From the NCBI RefSeq assembly GCF_042466415.1, contig NZ_JAXHCH010000002.1, positions 434,001 to 498,000 of the forward strand: DNA of 64,000 nucleotides, read 5' to 3'. How positions within the stretch are numbered: the first letter of the stretch is position 1; the number at the start of each line of letters is the position of its first letter. Source of the stretch: Albirhodobacter sp042466415. GTDB taxonomy: Bacteria; Pseudomonadota; Alphaproteobacteria; Rhodobacterales; Rhodobacteraceae. The notes beneath the pieces were generated by a model that saw nothing but the letters and a program-made list of their open reading frames with translations, searched no databases and was not told where the DNA came from. Shown in pieces: positions 35,151 through 44,222 of the stretch. The translations under genes were made by a program, and so were the position numbers.

Positions 35151-36014
35151 ATGAAACAAGCAATAGCGGTGGTCACCGTGCTCGCAGCGATTATTGTCAT
35201 TTGGTATGTGGCGGCTGTCGGGCTGAATGCAAAATGGGTGAAAGATCAGGCCGCGCGGGCGGGGGAGGAAGTCACGTTTTCGCATATCGTCGCCCAAACT
35301 ATGGTGCAAGATCGCCCCGTTTTGCCGGCGCCGCATCAGGTCGCAGTCGGGCTGTGGGAGGGGTTTGCGGGCCAGAAGGTGACCTCTAAGCGATCCTTGG
35401 TCTATCACGGATGGGTCACGCTTTCGGCTACGCTTTTGGGCTTTGCGATTGGCACGGCGGCGGGAATTTTTCTGGCGGTTGGGATCGTCAATTCGCGGGC
35501 GATGGATCTCTCGATCATGCCATGGGCGATTGCGTCGCAAACAATTCCGATCCTCGCGATTGCGCCGATGGTCATCGTGGTCCTTGCATCAATGGGGATC
35601 AAAGGCTTGCTGCCAAAAGCGATTATCGCGGCCTATCTCTCGTTCTTCCCCGTGCTTGTGGGCATGGTAAAAGGGCTGCGTGCGCCCGATAACGGGCAGC
35701 TTGATCTGTTGAAGACCTATCACGCCAATGCATCGCAGGGCTTTTGGAAGCTGCGCCTTCCCTCGTCGATGCCCTATCTGTTCGCCTCTTTGAAAGTTGG
35801 CGTCGCGGCCTCGTTGGTGGGCACGATCGTGGCGGAGCTTCCCGCTGGTGCAACCGCGGGATTGGGCGCGCGGCTCTTGTCGGGCAGCTATTACGGGCAG
35901 ACGGTGCAGATCTGGTCGGCCCTCTTCACGGCGGCGGCGCTTGCGGCTGTGCTGGTGATGATTGTCGGGCGGGTCGAGACAAGGGTTCTCAAACGGATGG
36001 GGATGGCACAATGA
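35151..36014 (+). CDS. ABC transporter permease (pyrimidine importer), first subunit
   Basis: A 287-residue binding-protein-dependent permease with an N-terminal helix, a periplasmic stretch of about 70 residues and five more membrane segments. The EAA-type ATPase contact loop is around YHANASQGFWKLRLPSSMPYLFASLKVGVA. It overlaps the second permease gene by 4 bp (ATGA). Two different permeases imply a heterodimeric channel. Confidence 0.9.
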   Translation: MKQAIAVVTVLAAIIVIWYVAAVGLNAKWVKDQAARAGEEVTFSHIVAQTMVQDRPVLPAPHQVAVGLWEGFAGQKVTSKRSLVYHGWVTLSATLLGFAIGTAAGIFLAVGIVNSRAMDLSIMPWAIASQTIPILAIAPMVIVVLASMGIKGLLPKAIIAAYLSFFPVLVGMVKGLRAPDNGQLDLLKTYHANASQGFWKLRLPSSMPYLFASLKVGVAASLVGTIVAELPAGATAGLGARLLSGSYYGQTVQIWSALFTAAALAAVLVMIVGRVETRVLKRMGMAQ

Positions 36015-36865
36015 GCGGCGGTCTCCTCGCGCTGGGCGCGGTATTGTTCTGGTTTGCGGCATGGGGCTTCAACCATTGGCTTGCGCGCGATTATGGCGGG
36101 CGGGCTTGGGTGCGCAGCTTTGTGCCGGCGCTGTTTGGCATCACCTTGTTGATCCTGTGGGAAGGGCTGGTGCGCGGGCTCGAGGTTTCGCCCGTGATCT
36201 TGCCCGCACCCAGTATGATTGGCGCGCGATTTGTTGAAGCCTTGCCGATCTTGTGGACGGATTTCGTGCAGACCATCCTGAAAGGCGCGCTGTCGGGCTA
36301 TCTCATCGGCTGCGGCGCGGCGATCTTGACGGCAATTTTGATCGACCGGTCGCCTTTTTTACAGGCAGGCCTGCTGCCGGTGGGCAATTTTGTAGCAGCC
36401 CTCCCCATCGTCGGGATCGCACCGATCCTTGTGATGTGGTTCGGGTTTGACTGGCACTCGAAAGCCGCCGTTGTTGTGGTGATGGTGTTCTTCCCCGTGC
36501 TGGTAAACATGGTGGCGGGGCTTAAGGCGACGGATCATCTCTCGCGCGATTTGATGGCGACCTATCACGCCAGCTACGTGCAAGCTTTGGTCAAACTGCG
36601 CCTGCCGGCGGCGATGCCGTTTTTGTTTAACGGGCTGAAACTGGCCACGACTTTGGCGCTGATTGGCGCGATCGTGGCCGAGTTCTTCGGCTCACCGACG
36701 CGGGGCATGGGGTTCCGCATCTCGACGGCGGTGGGGCAGCTTGATCTGCCGCTGGTCTGGGCGGAGATCGTCGTCGCGGCTTTGGCGGGATCGGCCTTCT
36801 ACGGGCTGGTTTCGATGATCGAGCGGGGGGTGACTTTCTGGCACCCGTCGCAGCGTCGGCGGTAA
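36011..36865 (+). CDS. ABC transporter permease (pyrimidine importer), second subunit
   Basis: A 284-residue permease related to the first, with an EAA loop around YHASYVQALVKLRLPAAMPFLFNGLKLATTLALIGAIVAEF. About six to seven membrane helices. ATG 36011 overlaps the stop of the first permease. It is followed after 65 bp by the binding protein gene, completing the importer. Confidence 0.9.
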   Translation: MSGGLLALGAVLFWFAAWGFNHWLARDYGGRAWVRSFVPALFGITLLILWEGLVRGLEVSPVILPAPSMIGARFVEALPILWTDFVQTILKGALSGYLIGCGAAILTAILIDRSPFLQAGLLPVGNFVAALPIVGIAPILVMWFGFDWHSKAAVVVVMVFFPVLVNMVAGLKATDHLSRDLMATYHASYVQALVKLRLPAAMPFLFNGLKLATTLALIGAIVAEFFGSPTRGMGFRISTAVGQLDLPLVWAEIVVAALAGSAFYGLVSMIERGVTFWHPSQRRR

Positions 36866-36930
36866 CGCGCCGCGCAGAGTTTTCAATCCGACCGCAGGAA
36901 CATGTGGCGGGCAACATGGGAGACTGATGA

Positions 36931-37917
36931 ATGAAACGGTTTATGACAGCGACAGCGATGGCGGCACTTTTCGGAGGCGGCTTCATTGGCGCCGCTTCGG
37001 CGGAAGAAGTGACACTCCAACTCAAATGGGTCACGCAGGCCCAATTCGCGGGCTACTACGTCGCTGAAGAAAAAGGCTTCTACGATGAAGAGGATCTGGA
37101 CGTCACGATCCTCGCGGGCGGCCCTGATATCGCGCCGCCACAGGTGATGGCGGGCGGCGGCGCGGATGTGATGGTCGACTGGCTCCCCTCCGCCTTGGCT
37201 GCGCGTGAAAAGGGCTTGCCAATCGTGAATATCGCGCAGCCCTTTAAAGCCTCCGGCATGATGCTGACCTGCTTGAAAGAAAGCGGAATTTCCTCGCCAG
37301 AGGATTTCAAGGGCAAAACGTTGGGCGTTTGGTTCGGCGGGAATGAGTATCCGTTCCTGAGCTGGATGAGCACCCTCGGCCTGAAAACCGATGGCACGGA
37401 TGTCACCGTTCTCAAACAAGGGTTCAACGTTGATCCCCTGTTGCAAAAGCAGGCGGCGTGCATCTCGACGATGACCTATAACGAATACGGTCAGGTGTTG
37501 GATGCCGGGGTCGCGGAAGATGATCTGGTAACGTTCAAATACGAGGATCAGGGGGTCGCGACGCTGGAAGATGGCCTCTACGTTCTCGAGGAAAACCTCA
37601 AGGACGAGGCCTTCAAGGCGAAAATGGTGAAATTCGTGCGCGCCTCCATGAAAGGGTGGAAATACGCGGAAGAAAACCCTGATGAGGCGGCGATGATCGT
37701 GTTGGACAACGATGAGACCGGCGCACAGACCGAGTCGCATCAAAAGCGGATGATGGGCGAGATTGCCAAGCTGACGGCAGGCTCGAACGGCGCGTTGGAT
37801 GAGGCTGATTTCGATCGCACCGTCGCCATTTTGATGGCAGGCGGGTCTGATCCGGTGATTTCGGCCAAGCCTGAGGGCGCATGGACGCACGAGATTTCCG
37901 ACGCCGCGCTTGAATAA
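36931..37917 (+). CDS. ABC transporter substrate-binding protein, NMT1/THI5-like
   Basis: A 328-residue exported binding protein with a signal peptide cleaved near ASAEEVTL. The mature start (TLQLKWVTQAQFAGYYVAEEKGFYDEEDLDVTI) is the hallmark of the NMT1/THI5 family, whose bacterial members bind pyrimidine-like ligands such as thiamin precursors, riboflavin or related compounds. Within this operon uracil, thymine or a ring derivative is the likely ligand; this is inference. A terminator follows. Confidence 0.9.
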   Translation: MKRFMTATAMAALFGGGFIGAASAEEVTLQLKWVTQAQFAGYYVAEEKGFYDEEDLDVTILAGGPDIAPPQVMAGGGADVMVDWLPSALAAREKGLPIVNIAQPFKASGMMLTCLKESGISSPEDFKGKTLGVWFGGNEYPFLSWMSTLGLKTDGTDVTVLKQGFNVDPLLQKQAACISTMTYNEYGQVLDAGVAEDDLVTFKYEDQGVATLEDGLYVLEENLKDEAFKAKMVKFVRASMKGWKYAEENPDEAAMIVLDNDETGAQTESHQKRMMGEIAKLTAGSNGALDEADFDRTVAILMAGGSDPVISAKPEGAWTHEISDAALE

Positions 37918-37964
37918 GGCGGTTGGTGAGAGACCTCTGAAAATCATCCGAGAGTTTTAACGAG

Positions 37965-37995
37965 AATGCGCGCTCCGAGGGGCGCGCATTTGATT
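37965..37995 (+). terminator. Intrinsic terminator of the pyrimidine import/hydrolysis operon
   Basis: A 9-bp perfect stem (AATGCGCGC / GCGCGCATT) is followed by TGATTT. It lies 48 bp after the binding-protein gene and marks the end of the operon. Confidence 0.75.
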
Positions 37996-38113
37996 TGTGA
38001 AGGTGTTTGTAAAGGCTTTGCGCCTAGACCTGAGTGAAGTGGTGGGGACCACCCGCGAGGTCAAGTCTGACTTCGTTGCGACGAACCGCCGGGGTGGCGG
38101 GAAGGGGCGAGAG

Positions 38114-38665
38114 ATGACACAGGCTAGTCGCGGTGCCGCGGGCGGCACGCAACGGGCAGGGGCGCGCGCGTCCCGCAGCACGCGGCCGCAGATTGAAGCG
38201 AACGGCGGTTTGGGGCGCCATAGCGCCGTGATCGCGGGGGGGCTCGCGGTTGCGTTGATCGTTTATGCCGCGCTGAGCGGCCCCCCGCAGCCGACGCGGC
38301 GCTATATTTACGACACGCCGAGCCCCCTGCTTGAGGCGGCCTATTGTCTTGCGGTCGCACAGCGCGTGGGCGAAATCACGCATGGGGTCGGGGCCGTCAA
38401 GCTTGAGTGGTATCTGCGCGAGCAGACCAGTTATTGGCAGGCGCGTGCTCTGCGCGGTGGAGCGCCTGACGGAGGAGATACGCCCCCCGCGCAAGGTGCA
38501 GCCCCTCCGGCCGATCTCGCCGCCGCTTTGGCGCAGGGGCGCGCGCGTCTGGTCGCGGATAGCTCTGCGCGGGGCGTGAATGAACAGGCGCATCTGCATC
38601 TGGCTTTGCAGCGCTGCGGCGAGCGTAGCCTTGCGCAGGGCGCGCGCCTGCGTTCGATGGAATAG
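38114..38665 (+). CDS. Hypothetical membrane-anchored protein
   Basis: About 183 residues from ATG 38114, which follows GAAGGGGCGAGAG; a longer frame from 37997 has no homology-like start. A basic cytoplasmic N-terminus is followed by one membrane helix (HSAVIAGGLAVALIVYAALSG, about residues 38-58) and an otherwise soluble, probably periplasmic part with two Cys (one in AAYCLAVAQ, one in LQRCGERS). I do not recognise the family. It stands alone after the pyrimidine operon terminator and upstream of the ScfR-type regulator. Confidence 0.6.
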   Translation: MTQASRGAAGGTQRAGARASRSTRPQIEANGGLGRHSAVIAGGLAVALIVYAALSGPPQPTRRYIYDTPSPLLEAAYCLAVAQRVGEITHGVGAVKLEWYLREQTSYWQARALRGGAPDGGDTPPAQGAAPPADLAAALAQGRARLVADSSARGVNEQAHLHLALQRCGERSLAQGARLRSME

Positions 38666-38795
38666 GCGCGCCGAACATCGGCCTTGCTCAGAACCTTTTG
38701 TAAAGTCTTGGCCAAACCTGTCCGATCTCGTAAACTGGCTGTGATTGCGGGGGCTTGTCAGTAAATCCGCCCCCGCGCCAGCGAAGGGATACCCC

Positions 38796-40196
38796 ATGGC
38801 ACGGGCCGCATTGACAGGGACGCGCATTCGCGAGCGCCGAACCGCCCGCAAGATCAAGCAGGCCGATCTCGCGAAAATGGCGGGGATTTCTCCCGCCTAT
38901 CTCAATCTGATCGAACATAACCGGCGCCGTGTTAGCGAAGCGGTCTTGGAGGCGCTCGCGGAGGCGTTGGGTCTTGAAACGCAAGCTTTGGCCGCCGGAG
39001 CTGCGGGCGCGGTGTTTGATGATCTGCGCGAAGCGGCGGCGGTTGCCACCCCTGGTCATGAGCCGCCCGTGTCCGATCCGCCCGAGTTGGACCGGATCGA
39101 GGAATTCGTGGGCCGCTATCCGGGATGGGCGGGGCTTTTGGCGGCGCGACACGCGCGTGTCTCGGCATTGGAGCGCTCGCTTGAGGGGTTGTCGGAGCGC
39201 ATGGCGCACGATCCATATCTCGCCGATACGCTGCACGAGGTTCTCTCGTCGGTCACGAGCTTGCGATCAACCGCCGCAATTCTGGAGGAAACCGAGGATA
39301 TCGAACCTGAATGGAGGGCGCGTTTCATGCGCACCATTTCGGAGGAATCCTTGAGGATTTCGCGCACGGCGGAGTCTTTGGTGGGCTATCTCGACACGCT
39401 GGACGAGGCCGAAACGGGGATTTCCTCGCCGCAAGAGGAGGTCGAAGCTTGGCTCGCGGCGCGCCGCTACCTGCTGCCCGAGGTTGAGGCGTCGGGAGAG
39501 AGCGTCGCCCCCATTGGCGCGGGGAATGTGGCGATGAACGCCGATCCGGGCGCTCGGTTGGCGCACCCGGCCCCGGATCTCGGCGTGGCAGGGCAGGTGC
39601 CGGACTTGGCCACGGATGCCGCGCGCGACCTCGCGCAATCATATCTTCGCGCGGCCACCGCACAGGCGCGCGCTTTGCCCAAAGATCGGCTGCAAGCCGC
39701 GATTGCGGATGTGAGCGAGGGCGGCGCGCCCGTCGATCCGCTGCAAATCGCGCACCAGCTCGGGATTGATCTCGGCCTCGTTCTGCGGCGCATGGCGGCG
39801 ATCGATCCGATGCTGGGGCTGGTGACTTGCGATGCGTCAGGCACGTTGACGTTTCGCAAGCCAGTTGCGGGGTTTGCCCTGCCGCGGTTTGGCGCGGCCT
39901 GTCCGCTCTGGCCACTCTATGAGGCGCTCGCCCGCCCGCAAGAGCCTCTGCGTCGGAGGGTTGATATGGCGGGTCGCATCGTCCAGCGCTTCACGACCTA
40001 TTCCATCGGTGAGATCTGCCAGCCGTCAAGGTTCGAGGGGCCCGCCTTGCGGCATGCGGTTATGCTTATCGTCCCCGAACCCGAGGGAAGCCCCCCGCAG
40101 ACGGGCACGATTTTTGATGTGGGGAGCTCGTGTCGGGTCTGCCCGCGGTTGCAATGCCCGGCGCGGCGCGAACCGTCGATCGTTCAGCCGCGCTGA
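38796..40196 (+). CDS. XRE-family regulator with DUF2083 domain, ScfR (short-chain fatty acyl) type
   Basis: A 466-residue regulator with an N-terminal Cro/XRE helix-turn-helix (IKQADLAKMAGISPAYLNLIEHNRRRVSE, about residues 19-48) and a long region ending in the DUF2083 C-terminal Cys signature (SSCRVCPRLQCPAR). The ScfR group includes RamB and PccR/MccR and controls acetate, propionate and related acyl-CoA metabolism by sensing acyl-CoA. ATG 38796 follows CGAAGGGATACCC. It starts the run of genes that leads to the symporter-histidine kinase. Confidence 0.85.
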   Translation: MARAALTGTRIRERRTARKIKQADLAKMAGISPAYLNLIEHNRRRVSEAVLEALAEALGLETQALAAGAAGAVFDDLREAAAVATPGHEPPVSDPPELDRIEEFVGRYPGWAGLLAARHARVSALERSLEGLSERMAHDPYLADTLHEVLSSVTSLRSTAAILEETEDIEPEWRARFMRTISEESLRISRTAESLVGYLDTLDEAETGISSPQEEVEAWLAARRYLLPEVEASGESVAPIGAGNVAMNADPGARLAHPAPDLGVAGQVPDLATDAARDLAQSYLRAATAQARALPKDRLQAAIADVSEGGAPVDPLQIAHQLGIDLGLVLRRMAAIDPMLGLVTCDASGTLTFRKPVAGFALPRFGAACPLWPLYEALARPQEPLRRRVDMAGRIVQRFTTYSIGEICQPSRFEGPALRHAVMLIVPEPEGSPPQTGTIFDVGSSCRVCPRLQCPARREPSIVQPR

Positions 40197-40300
40197 CCTT
40201 CACGCCGATGCGGGGTGCAGGTTTTCCCGTTCAATCTTGCGTGAAAGTTTGACAGGCGCGGCAGTGGGCGCGATACCTGTAACGGGGGAGAGGAGGCAGC

Positions 40301-40780
40301 ATGACCGAGGGAGTAGAGCTTTCGCATCTGGCCGCGCGCCATGTGCTTTTAATCGAGGATGAGCCCAATATCGCTGAGGCGATCCGGTTTATCCTGTCGC
40401 GGGACGGATGGCGCGTGACGCTGCATGCCGAGGGGGCGGACGCGGTGGCGCGTATTCGTGCCGTCTTGCCCGATATTGTCATACTGGATCTGATGTTGCC
40501 GGGGCGGTCAGGGCTTGAAATCCTCGCCGAGATGCGAGCGGATCCGGCCATGAGTGGGGTTCCGGTTTTGATGCTGACCGCGCGCGGACAGGAGCGCGAC
40601 CGTGAGGCCGCGACACGCGCCGGTGCGACACGCTTTCTGGCGAAACCCTTTGCCAATAGTGACCTCAAGCGTTGCATTCAGGAGATGGCGCGAGAGGGGG
40701 CGGGTGCGCTGGCTGGTACGGCGGCGCCCGAGGCATCGGCGATGAGCGACGCCGTCTTGCGGCGCAGCGAGACGCATTGA
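40301..40780 (+). CDS. Receiver-only response regulator
   Basis: A 159-residue CheY-like protein. Acid pocket Asp20-Glu21, phosphoacceptor Asp63 in VILDLMLPG, Thr in MLTARG and Lys in LAKPF are all present. After the receiver there are about 30 residues of no domain character, so it has no DNA-binding output. It probably takes phosphate from the kinase two genes downstream and passes a signal by protein contact. Its stop overlaps the next start (TGATG). Confidence 0.9.
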   Translation: MTEGVELSHLAARHVLLIEDEPNIAEAIRFILSRDGWRVTLHAEGADAVARIRAVLPDIVILDLMLPGRSGLEILAEMRADPAMSGVPVLMLTARGQERDREAATRAGATRFLAKPFANSDLKRCIQEMAREGAGALAGTAAPEASAMSDAVLRRSETH

Positions 40781-41166
40781 TGCCCCAGCAACGCCCGCCT
40801 CTGTTCTTGGCTCGCAGAGCTTACCGCCGTCGCCGGATGATGGATGCGGCCCGTTTAATGCCTTTTGCGGCGGGCGTTTTATTCCTCTTGCCTGCGCTGT
40901 GGCACCCTGCGTCTACGCCCGAGCCGGACACGGCGTGGGGCACGGTCTATCTCTTTGCGATTTGGATGTTGCTGATCGTCGCGGCGTATTTGCTGTCAAA
41001 CGGGTTGCTCGCCGCGATGCGAAGCGAGGATGAGGACGATCACCCGCCTCACGCGGGCGATGCCAGCGAAAACGGGGGCGGTGCGAAGGCCGCCTCGCAA
41101 GGGCCGATGATGCCGCTGGCGGCGCCTCCCACTCCTGCGCCACGTTTTGAGAGTGAGCCGCGCTAA
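40780..41166 (+). CDS. Small membrane protein between response regulator and symporter-kinase
   Basis: A 128-residue protein with two membrane helices (about residues 26-42 and 50-70) and a Glu/Asp/Pro-rich C-terminal tail. Its start overlaps the response regulator stop and the symporter-kinase gene starts 1 base after its stop, so all three are coupled. It may be an accessory subunit of the symporter sensor. I do not recognise the family; it does not match the usual DUF4212 small subunits. Confidence 0.7.
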   Translation: MPQQRPPLFLARRAYRRRRMMDAARLMPFAAGVLFLLPALWHPASTPEPDTAWGTVYLFAIWMLLIVAAYLLSNGLLAAMRSEDEDDHPPHAGDASENGGGAKAASQGPMMPLAAPPTPAPRFESEPR

Positions 41167-41167
41167 C

Positions 41168-44005
41168 ATGCCGTTCAATATCCTCGTCGCGGTGTGTTTG
41201 GTCTACGTCATGCTTTTGTTTGGCGTGGCCTTCTTTGCCGAACGGCGCGCGCGCGGCGGGCAGCTGGGATGGCTCGGCACGCCGATGGTCTACACCCTCA
41301 GCCTGTCGATCTATTGCACCGCATGGACGTTTTACGGCGCGGTTGGCTATGCGGCGCGATCGGGGTTGGAGTTTGTCACGATCTACCTCGGGCCTACGCT
41401 GGTTTTCGTGGGCTGGTGGTGGGGGTTGCGCAAGCTGGTGCGGATCGGCCGCGCGCAGCGGGTGACGTCCATCGCGGATTTGATTTCGTCGCGCTATGGC
41501 AAATCAAACCTGCTGGGCGTGGTCGTAACCTTGATGGCGGTTGCTGCCTCGACACCCTACATCGCCCTTCAATTGCAATCGGTTACGCTCTCATTCGGTG
41601 TTTTTGCCGCCGAGATGCCGATGGGGCGCGCCTTGCCCGATCAAGGCGCGATTGCGGTATGGTTAGCGGGCGGGCTGGCGCTTTTCACGATCCTTTTTGG
41701 CACGCGAAACCTTGATGCGAATGAGCGTCACCACGGTGTGGTTATGGCCATCGCGTTGGAAGCTGTGATGAAGGTCGTTGCGCTTTTGGCGGTGGGGGCG
41801 TTCGTCGTCTGGGGGATGGCGGACGGGGTCGGGGATGTGTTGGATCGCATTTCGGCGTCCGACATTGCCGAATGGCCACTCAACCCGGGGCGTTGGGGCG
41901 GGCTGATTTTCGTGTCGGCGGCGGCGGTGCTCACTTTGCCGAGGATGTTTCAGGTTCTTGTTGTCGAGAATGTGGATGAGCGCCATCTGGCGACGGCAAG
42001 CTGGGCGTTTCCGCTCTATTTGATGGCGATGTCGCTGTTTGTCGTGCCGATTGCGGTTGTCGGGTTGGAGGTGATGCCTGCGGGGGCGAACCCTGACCTT
42101 TTCGTGCTAACGTTGCCGCTGCGCGAGGGGCAGGGCGGGCTTGCGCTGCTGGCGTTTTTAGGGGGGTTTTCTTCGGCCACCTCGATGGTCATCGTGGCGT
42201 CTATTGCGCTGGCAACGATGGTGTCCAACCACATCGTGACGCCTCTTTGGTTAAGCGTGAATCGCCGCCATGCCGCCAGTCGGTGGAGCAAGGCAGGCAG
42301 AGCGGCGCGGAAGGCGCAGCGCGCCAAAAGTGAGAGCGTCACAGCCGATCGGGTCGCGGGGTCAAGTGTGAGCGCAGAACTCCTCGACACGCCGCGCCTT
42401 GGGCAGGCTGGCGGCTCGGGGGCGCTGGCGGGTGACGTGCGCGGATTGGTGTTGATGTCACGGCGGATTTCCATCGCGGCAGTGCTCGCGTTGGGATATT
42501 TCTATTTCCGGCTCTCGGGCGGATCGGAGGCGCTCGCCGCGATCGGGTTGATTGCCTTTGTCGGTGCGGCGCAGGTTTTGCCGGCGATGATTGGCGGGAT
42601 CTATTGGCGCGGTGCGACACATGTCGGCGCGCTGGCGGGGTTGTTGGCGGGCTTCTCGATCTGGCTCTACTGCTTGTTCCTGCCGTCCTTCGGGGAAAGC
42701 GGCGTCTTTTCTCCCGCGTTTTTGCTGCATGGTCCTTTTGGAATTGATTGGCTGCGCCCGCATGCGTTGTTCGGCGTGCATGCCCTTGATCCGCTTCTGG
42801 CCACGCTCTTTTGGTCTTTGATGCTCAACACAACCGCCTTTCTGGTCTTCTCGCTCGTGTCCTTCCCCGATCCAATGGAGCGCCTGCAAGGGGTGGCTTT
42901 CGTAAACGTATTTGATCGGTCCGAAGGGGCGGGGTCGTGGCGGCGATCGTTGGTCGCGGCGGAGGACCTTTTGTCGATGGCGCAGCGCATCCTTGGCCCT
43001 GATGAGGCGCAACGGTTCTTCCAAGCCCAAGCCGCAGGTCAGGGCAAGGCGGGCTACCTGCCTGAAACTACGCCGGAATTCCTCGCGCGGCTGGAGCGCC
43101 ATTTGGCCGGGTCGGTTGGCGCTGCGACGGCCCATGCGATGATCACCCAATTCACAGGCGAGGCGTCTGTGTCGGTGCAAGATTTGATCGCTGTCGCGGG
43201 CGAAGCCGCAGAAATTAAGGAATATTCCGCGCAGCTCGAGGCGAAATCCGAGGAGCTCGCCCGCACCGCCCGCGCCTTGTCGGAGGCGAATGAGAAACTC
43301 ACGGCGCTTTCCGTTCAAAAAGACGGGTTCTTGGGCCAGATCAGCCACGAGCTGCGTACGCCCATGACCTCGATCCGCGCGTTTTCCGAAATCCTGATGG
43401 AGCCGGACCTCGATGATGCGATGCGCGCGCAATATGCCGAGATTATCCATGAGGAGGCCCGCCGTCTGACACGTTTGCTGGACGATCTTCTGGATTTGTC
43501 GGTGTTGGAAAACCGGTCGGCACAGCTATCCATCGGTGTTGCGAACCTGCATGATTTGCTGAATCGTGCGGTGCAATCGGCCTCCAATACGCGCCCCGAA
43601 CGGGATTTGAGGTTGGAGCGAAACTTCCCCGCCGAGCACCTGCCCGTCTTCACCGATACCGATCGGTTGGTGCAGGTGTTCATCAATCTGATCTCGAACG
43701 CGCGCAAATATTGCGATGCTGAGCGCGGGGTCTTGCGCATCGACGTGCGGCATCGGGGGGATCGGGTTCGGATCGATTTTATTGACAACGGATCGGGCAT
43801 TCCGAAGGCGTCGCAGGCGATTATTTTCGAAAAATTCGCGCGTCTTACGGATTTGAGCCGTGCTGGCGGCGCGGGGTTGGGCTTGGCAATCTGCCGCGAG
43901 ATTATGGTGAACTTGGGCGGTACGATTGACTATCTTCCGGGGCAAGGCGGAGCGGCATTTCGCGTGGAATTCCCTCAAAAACGGGGGCTTCGGCAGGCAG
44001 GGTGA
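41168..44005 (+). CDS. Sodium:solute symporter-histidine kinase fusion (CbrA/CrbS-like)
   Basis: A 945-residue sensor. Residues 1 to about 560 are a sodium:solute symporter (SSF/PutP) domain with about 13 membrane helices, followed by a coiled linker (about 660-720), a HisKA domain with phospho-acceptor His727 (GQISHELRTPMTS) and a HATPase domain (NLISNARKY, IDNGSGIP, GGAGLGLAIC). Such fusions (CbrA, CrbS) sense a small transported compound such as histidine or acetate. No receiver domain is attached, so the receiver-only protein upstream is the natural partner. ATG 41168 is preferred over GTG 41147. Confidence 0.92.
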   Translation: MPFNILVAVCLVYVMLLFGVAFFAERRARGGQLGWLGTPMVYTLSLSIYCTAWTFYGAVGYAARSGLEFVTIYLGPTLVFVGWWWGLRKLVRIGRAQRVTSIADLISSRYGKSNLLGVVVTLMAVAASTPYIALQLQSVTLSFGVFAAEMPMGRALPDQGAIAVWLAGGLALFTILFGTRNLDANERHHGVVMAIALEAVMKVVALLAVGAFVVWGMADGVGDVLDRISASDIAEWPLNPGRWGGLIFVSAAAVLTLPRMFQVLVVENVDERHLATASWAFPLYLMAMSLFVVPIAVVGLEVMPAGANPDLFVLTLPLREGQGGLALLAFLGGFSSATSMVIVASIALATMVSNHIVTPLWLSVNRRHAASRWSKAGRAARKAQRAKSESVTADRVAGSSVSAELLDTPRLGQAGGSGALAGDVRGLVLMSRRISIAAVLALGYFYFRLSGGSEALAAIGLIAFVGAAQVLPAMIGGIYWRGATHVGALAGLLAGFSIWLYCLFLPSFGESGVFSPAFLLHGPFGIDWLRPHALFGVHALDPLLATLFWSLMLNTTAFLVFSLVSFPDPMERLQGVAFVNVFDRSEGAGSWRRSLVAAEDLLSMAQRILGPDEAQRFFQAQAAGQGKAGYLPETTPEFLARLERHLAGSVGAATAHAMITQFTGEASVSVQDLIAVAGEAAEIKEYSAQLEAKSEELARTARALSEANEKLTALSVQKDGFLGQISHELRTPMTSIRAFSEILMEPDLDDAMRAQYAEIIHEEARRLTRLLDDLLDLSVLENRSAQLSIGVANLHDLLNRAVQSASNTRPERDLRLERNFPAEHLPVFTDTDRLVQVFINLISNARKYCDAERGVLRIDVRHRGDRVRIDFIDNGSGIPKASQAIIFEKFARLTDLSRAGGAGLGLAICREIMVNLGGTIDYLPGQGGAAFRVEFPQKRGLRQAG

Positions 44006-44222
44006 GATGCGATCGCAACCTCCCTTGCCGCGGTCCGTTTGAATCGCCCGCGCGATGTCACAGGCGCGCGATGCGCCTCTCGCGGCGTGCAAAATAATCA
44101 TCGGTGTCAATGAATTGTAAACCTTAAGCTGCGACCAAAGATCGTGCGCAACGGATGCTGCGATGGATCGGCGTTGCGCGTTGCGGGCGGCATGCGACGT
44201 ATAAGGAGAACGGGGACCACCG

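Noticed and set aside
44006..44222. CtrA box (TTAA-N7-TTAA) before the FliM-like gene
   Set aside because: TTAA-like half-sites are present but not with the seven-base spacing.
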